DNA of 5,012 nucleotides, from positions 1-5,012 of the forward strand of contig JANYFH010000262.1 in the NCBI GenBank assembly GCA_025362705.1. Reading direction: 5' to 3'. This stretch comes from Betaproteobacteria bacterium. GTDB taxonomy: Bacteria > Pseudomonadota > Gammaproteobacteria > Burkholderiales > Usitatibacteraceae. The translations under genes and the position numbers were made by a program. Below are positions 3,863-5,012 of the stretch, piece after piece (within the stretch, counting starts at the first letter, position 1; each line of letters begins with the position of its first letter). The notes beneath the pieces were generated by a model. That model saw only the letters and a program-made list of their open reading frames with translations, ran no database searches and was not told where the DNA came from.

Positions 3863-5012
3863 TCAAATGGAAGCGGGTGTCTTGGGGAGACTAACGCGAA
3901 AATGTGCGCCCGCCGCCGCAACTGCTCTCACTGTACCCTGATGCATTTCAACATAGTCACGCACAATTGCCAGCCCCAGCCCAGTGCCTTTGACGCCCGC
4001 TATTGCGGCGTTCTTGCCGCGATAAAACGGATCGAAAATCCGGTCGCGATCCTCAATCGGAATACCGGGGCCGCTGTCGATCACTTCAATCACGGCGTGA
4101 TCCTTGTGTTTACCGAGTCGCAACACGATGGTGCCGCCCAGCGGTGAATACTTGATGGCATTCGACAGCAGGTTATCGATAATTACCCTAAGTTTTTCAG
4201 CATCACCCTGAAACGAAGTCTTTTCACATTCGCGTTTCACCGTTATTGACTTGGCGACGATGGCGAGCCGCTGCGCATTGATCACGGCGTCGATCAAGTC
4301 ACGCAATTGCAGCGGCTTGATATCGAGCTGAGTCTTCTTGCCCAAACGATCCGAAGACTGCGCTTGTGAATACGTCAGCAAGTCCTGGATCAGTTTTTCC
4401 ATCGTGAGCGAATTCTGTTTAAGAATACCGGCGACCTCGCGTTGCTCGTCATTGAGTTTGCCCACGACTTCATCGCTCAGCAAATCCGAGCCTTCGCGCA
4501 ACGCCGTCAGCGGCGTTTTGAGTTCATGCGAAACATGCTGGAAAAAACGCGTCTTCTGGTCTTCGAGTGAAATCAGGCGCTGACGTAACCAATCCAGTTG
4601 CTCCCCAAGCATTTCGATGTCGTGCGGCCCGCTGACGCGAATACGCTTGGCCAGTTTTCCTTCCCCCAGCCGATGTATCGCATTATCGAGATCGCGAATC
4701 GGCCGCGCCAGCAGATATGTAAAGCCGGCAATCATCAGGAGTGCCGATGGAATCATCGCCAACAGTTGCCAGACGACCTGATTGCGTGACTTTGCGGCTG
4801 AGGCCTTTAGTGCAGCGACCTCCTGTTCGATCAATTGATTTGCGAGTGTGTTCAACGCCTGCGTGCGGATTGAGAGATCGGCGAAATCGCGTTCGAACTG
4901 ACGACCAAGTTCCAGCGAAGGCGATTTTTCGGTGAGCGAAACAAAGATGCCGGTTTCTCGTTGCTGGACGACATCAGCCGCCGTCTGCATTTCAGTTGCC
5001 AGCGGTAGTGCG
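3863..5012 (-). CDS. glrK: Sensor histidine kinase GlrK (QseE), N-terminus outside window
   Basis: Inner-membrane sensor kinase that phosphorylates GlrR. The frame is open to the window edge; about 382 residues are visible of a family length near 475, lacking the first transmembrane helix and part of the periplasmic domain. Numbering from the Met at 4990: a helical periplasmic segment, a transmembrane helix at about 73-95 (VWQLLAMIPSALLMIAGFTY), HAMP domain (95-147, with RPIRDLDNAIHRLGEGKL), and dimerisation/phosphotransfer domain with SHELKTP and phospho-acceptor H155. The ATPase domain has an N-box around N277 (IDNLLSNAIKYS), G1 DSGPGIP (305-311), F-box DPFYRG (320-325) and G2 GTGLGL (335-340). 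The REGSDLLSDEVVGKLNDEQREV stretch and the VKGTGLGLAI region closely match E. coli GlrK. All catalytic boxes are intact. It is followed by qseG after 10 bases and heads the operon as far as can be seen. Confidence 0.95.
   Translation of the reverse strand, partial: ALPLATEMQTAADVVQQRETGIFVSLTEKSPSLELGRQFERDFADLSIRTQALNTLANQLIEQEVAALKASAAKSRNQVVWQLLAMIPSALLMIAGFTYLLARPIRDLDNAIHRLGEGKLAKRIRVSGPHDIEMLGEQLDWLRQRLISLEDQKTRFFQHVSHELKTPLTALREGSDLLSDEVVGKLNDEQREVAGILKQNSLTMEKLIQDLLTYSQAQSSDRLGKKTQLDIKPLQLRDLIDAVINAQRLAIVAKSITVKRECEKTSFQGDAEKLRVIIDNLLSNAIKYSPLGGTIVLRLGKHKDHAVIEVIDSGPGIPIEDRDRIFDPFYRGKNAAIAGVKGTGLGLAIVRDYVEMHQGTVRAVAAAGAHFRVSLPKTPASI

Noticed and set aside
3853..3921. Upstream extension of qseG to a TTG start at 3921
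   Set aside because: It would overlap the kinase gene and place 23 residues before the signal peptide, destroying the lipoprotein signal.

Overview
The window looks chromosomal and comes from a Gram-negative proteobacterium, most probably a betaproteobacterium. The proteins are close to, but clearly diverged from, the enterobacterial HscA, Fdx, IscX, GlrK, QseG and GlrR sequences, and base composition is moderate, a little above 50% GC by eye. The genus cannot be named from this sequence.

Left part (1-1458, + strand): the 3' end of an isc iron-sulfur assembly operon. It holds the C-terminal half of the chaperone HscA (cut by the window edge), the [2Fe-2S] ferredoxin Fdx, and IscX, whose start overlaps the fdx stop by one base. 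I see no intrinsic terminator for the + strand after iscX.

Right part (1835-5012, - strand): a tightly packed three-gene operon, glrK(qseE)-qseG-glrR(qseF). It encodes a sensor kinase (N-terminus cut by the window edge), a small outer-membrane lipoprotein, and a sigma-54-dependent response regulator. The two convergent operons face each other across the middle.

Middle (1459-1834): this gap has no credible protein gene, but on the - strand it reads as a complete sigma-54 transcription unit for a small RNA. In - strand order there are two exact TGTC-N10-GACA sites (the motif known for GlrR at enterobacterial glmY/glmZ) plus one degenerate site, then an AT-rich spacer, an exact TGGCAC-N5-TTGC promoter, a roughly 134-nt region with several hairpins, and an intrinsic terminator with a GAAA tetraloop and six U. 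Three stems gain G-U wobbles only in - strand RNA, and the predicted first nucleotide begins an 8-nt stretch that pairs with the interior of the RNA.

My main conclusion is that this locus carries an undescribed GlrR/sigma-54-controlled sRNA, analogous to GlmY/GlmZ in control but not recognisably similar in sequence. It lies downstream of glrR rather than upstream of glrK. Its CU-rich single-stranded segments could pair with Shine-Dalgarno sequences. The system would be: envelope signal, QseG/GlrK, GlrR phosphorylation, sigma-54 activation, sRNA, and post-transcriptional control of unknown targets.
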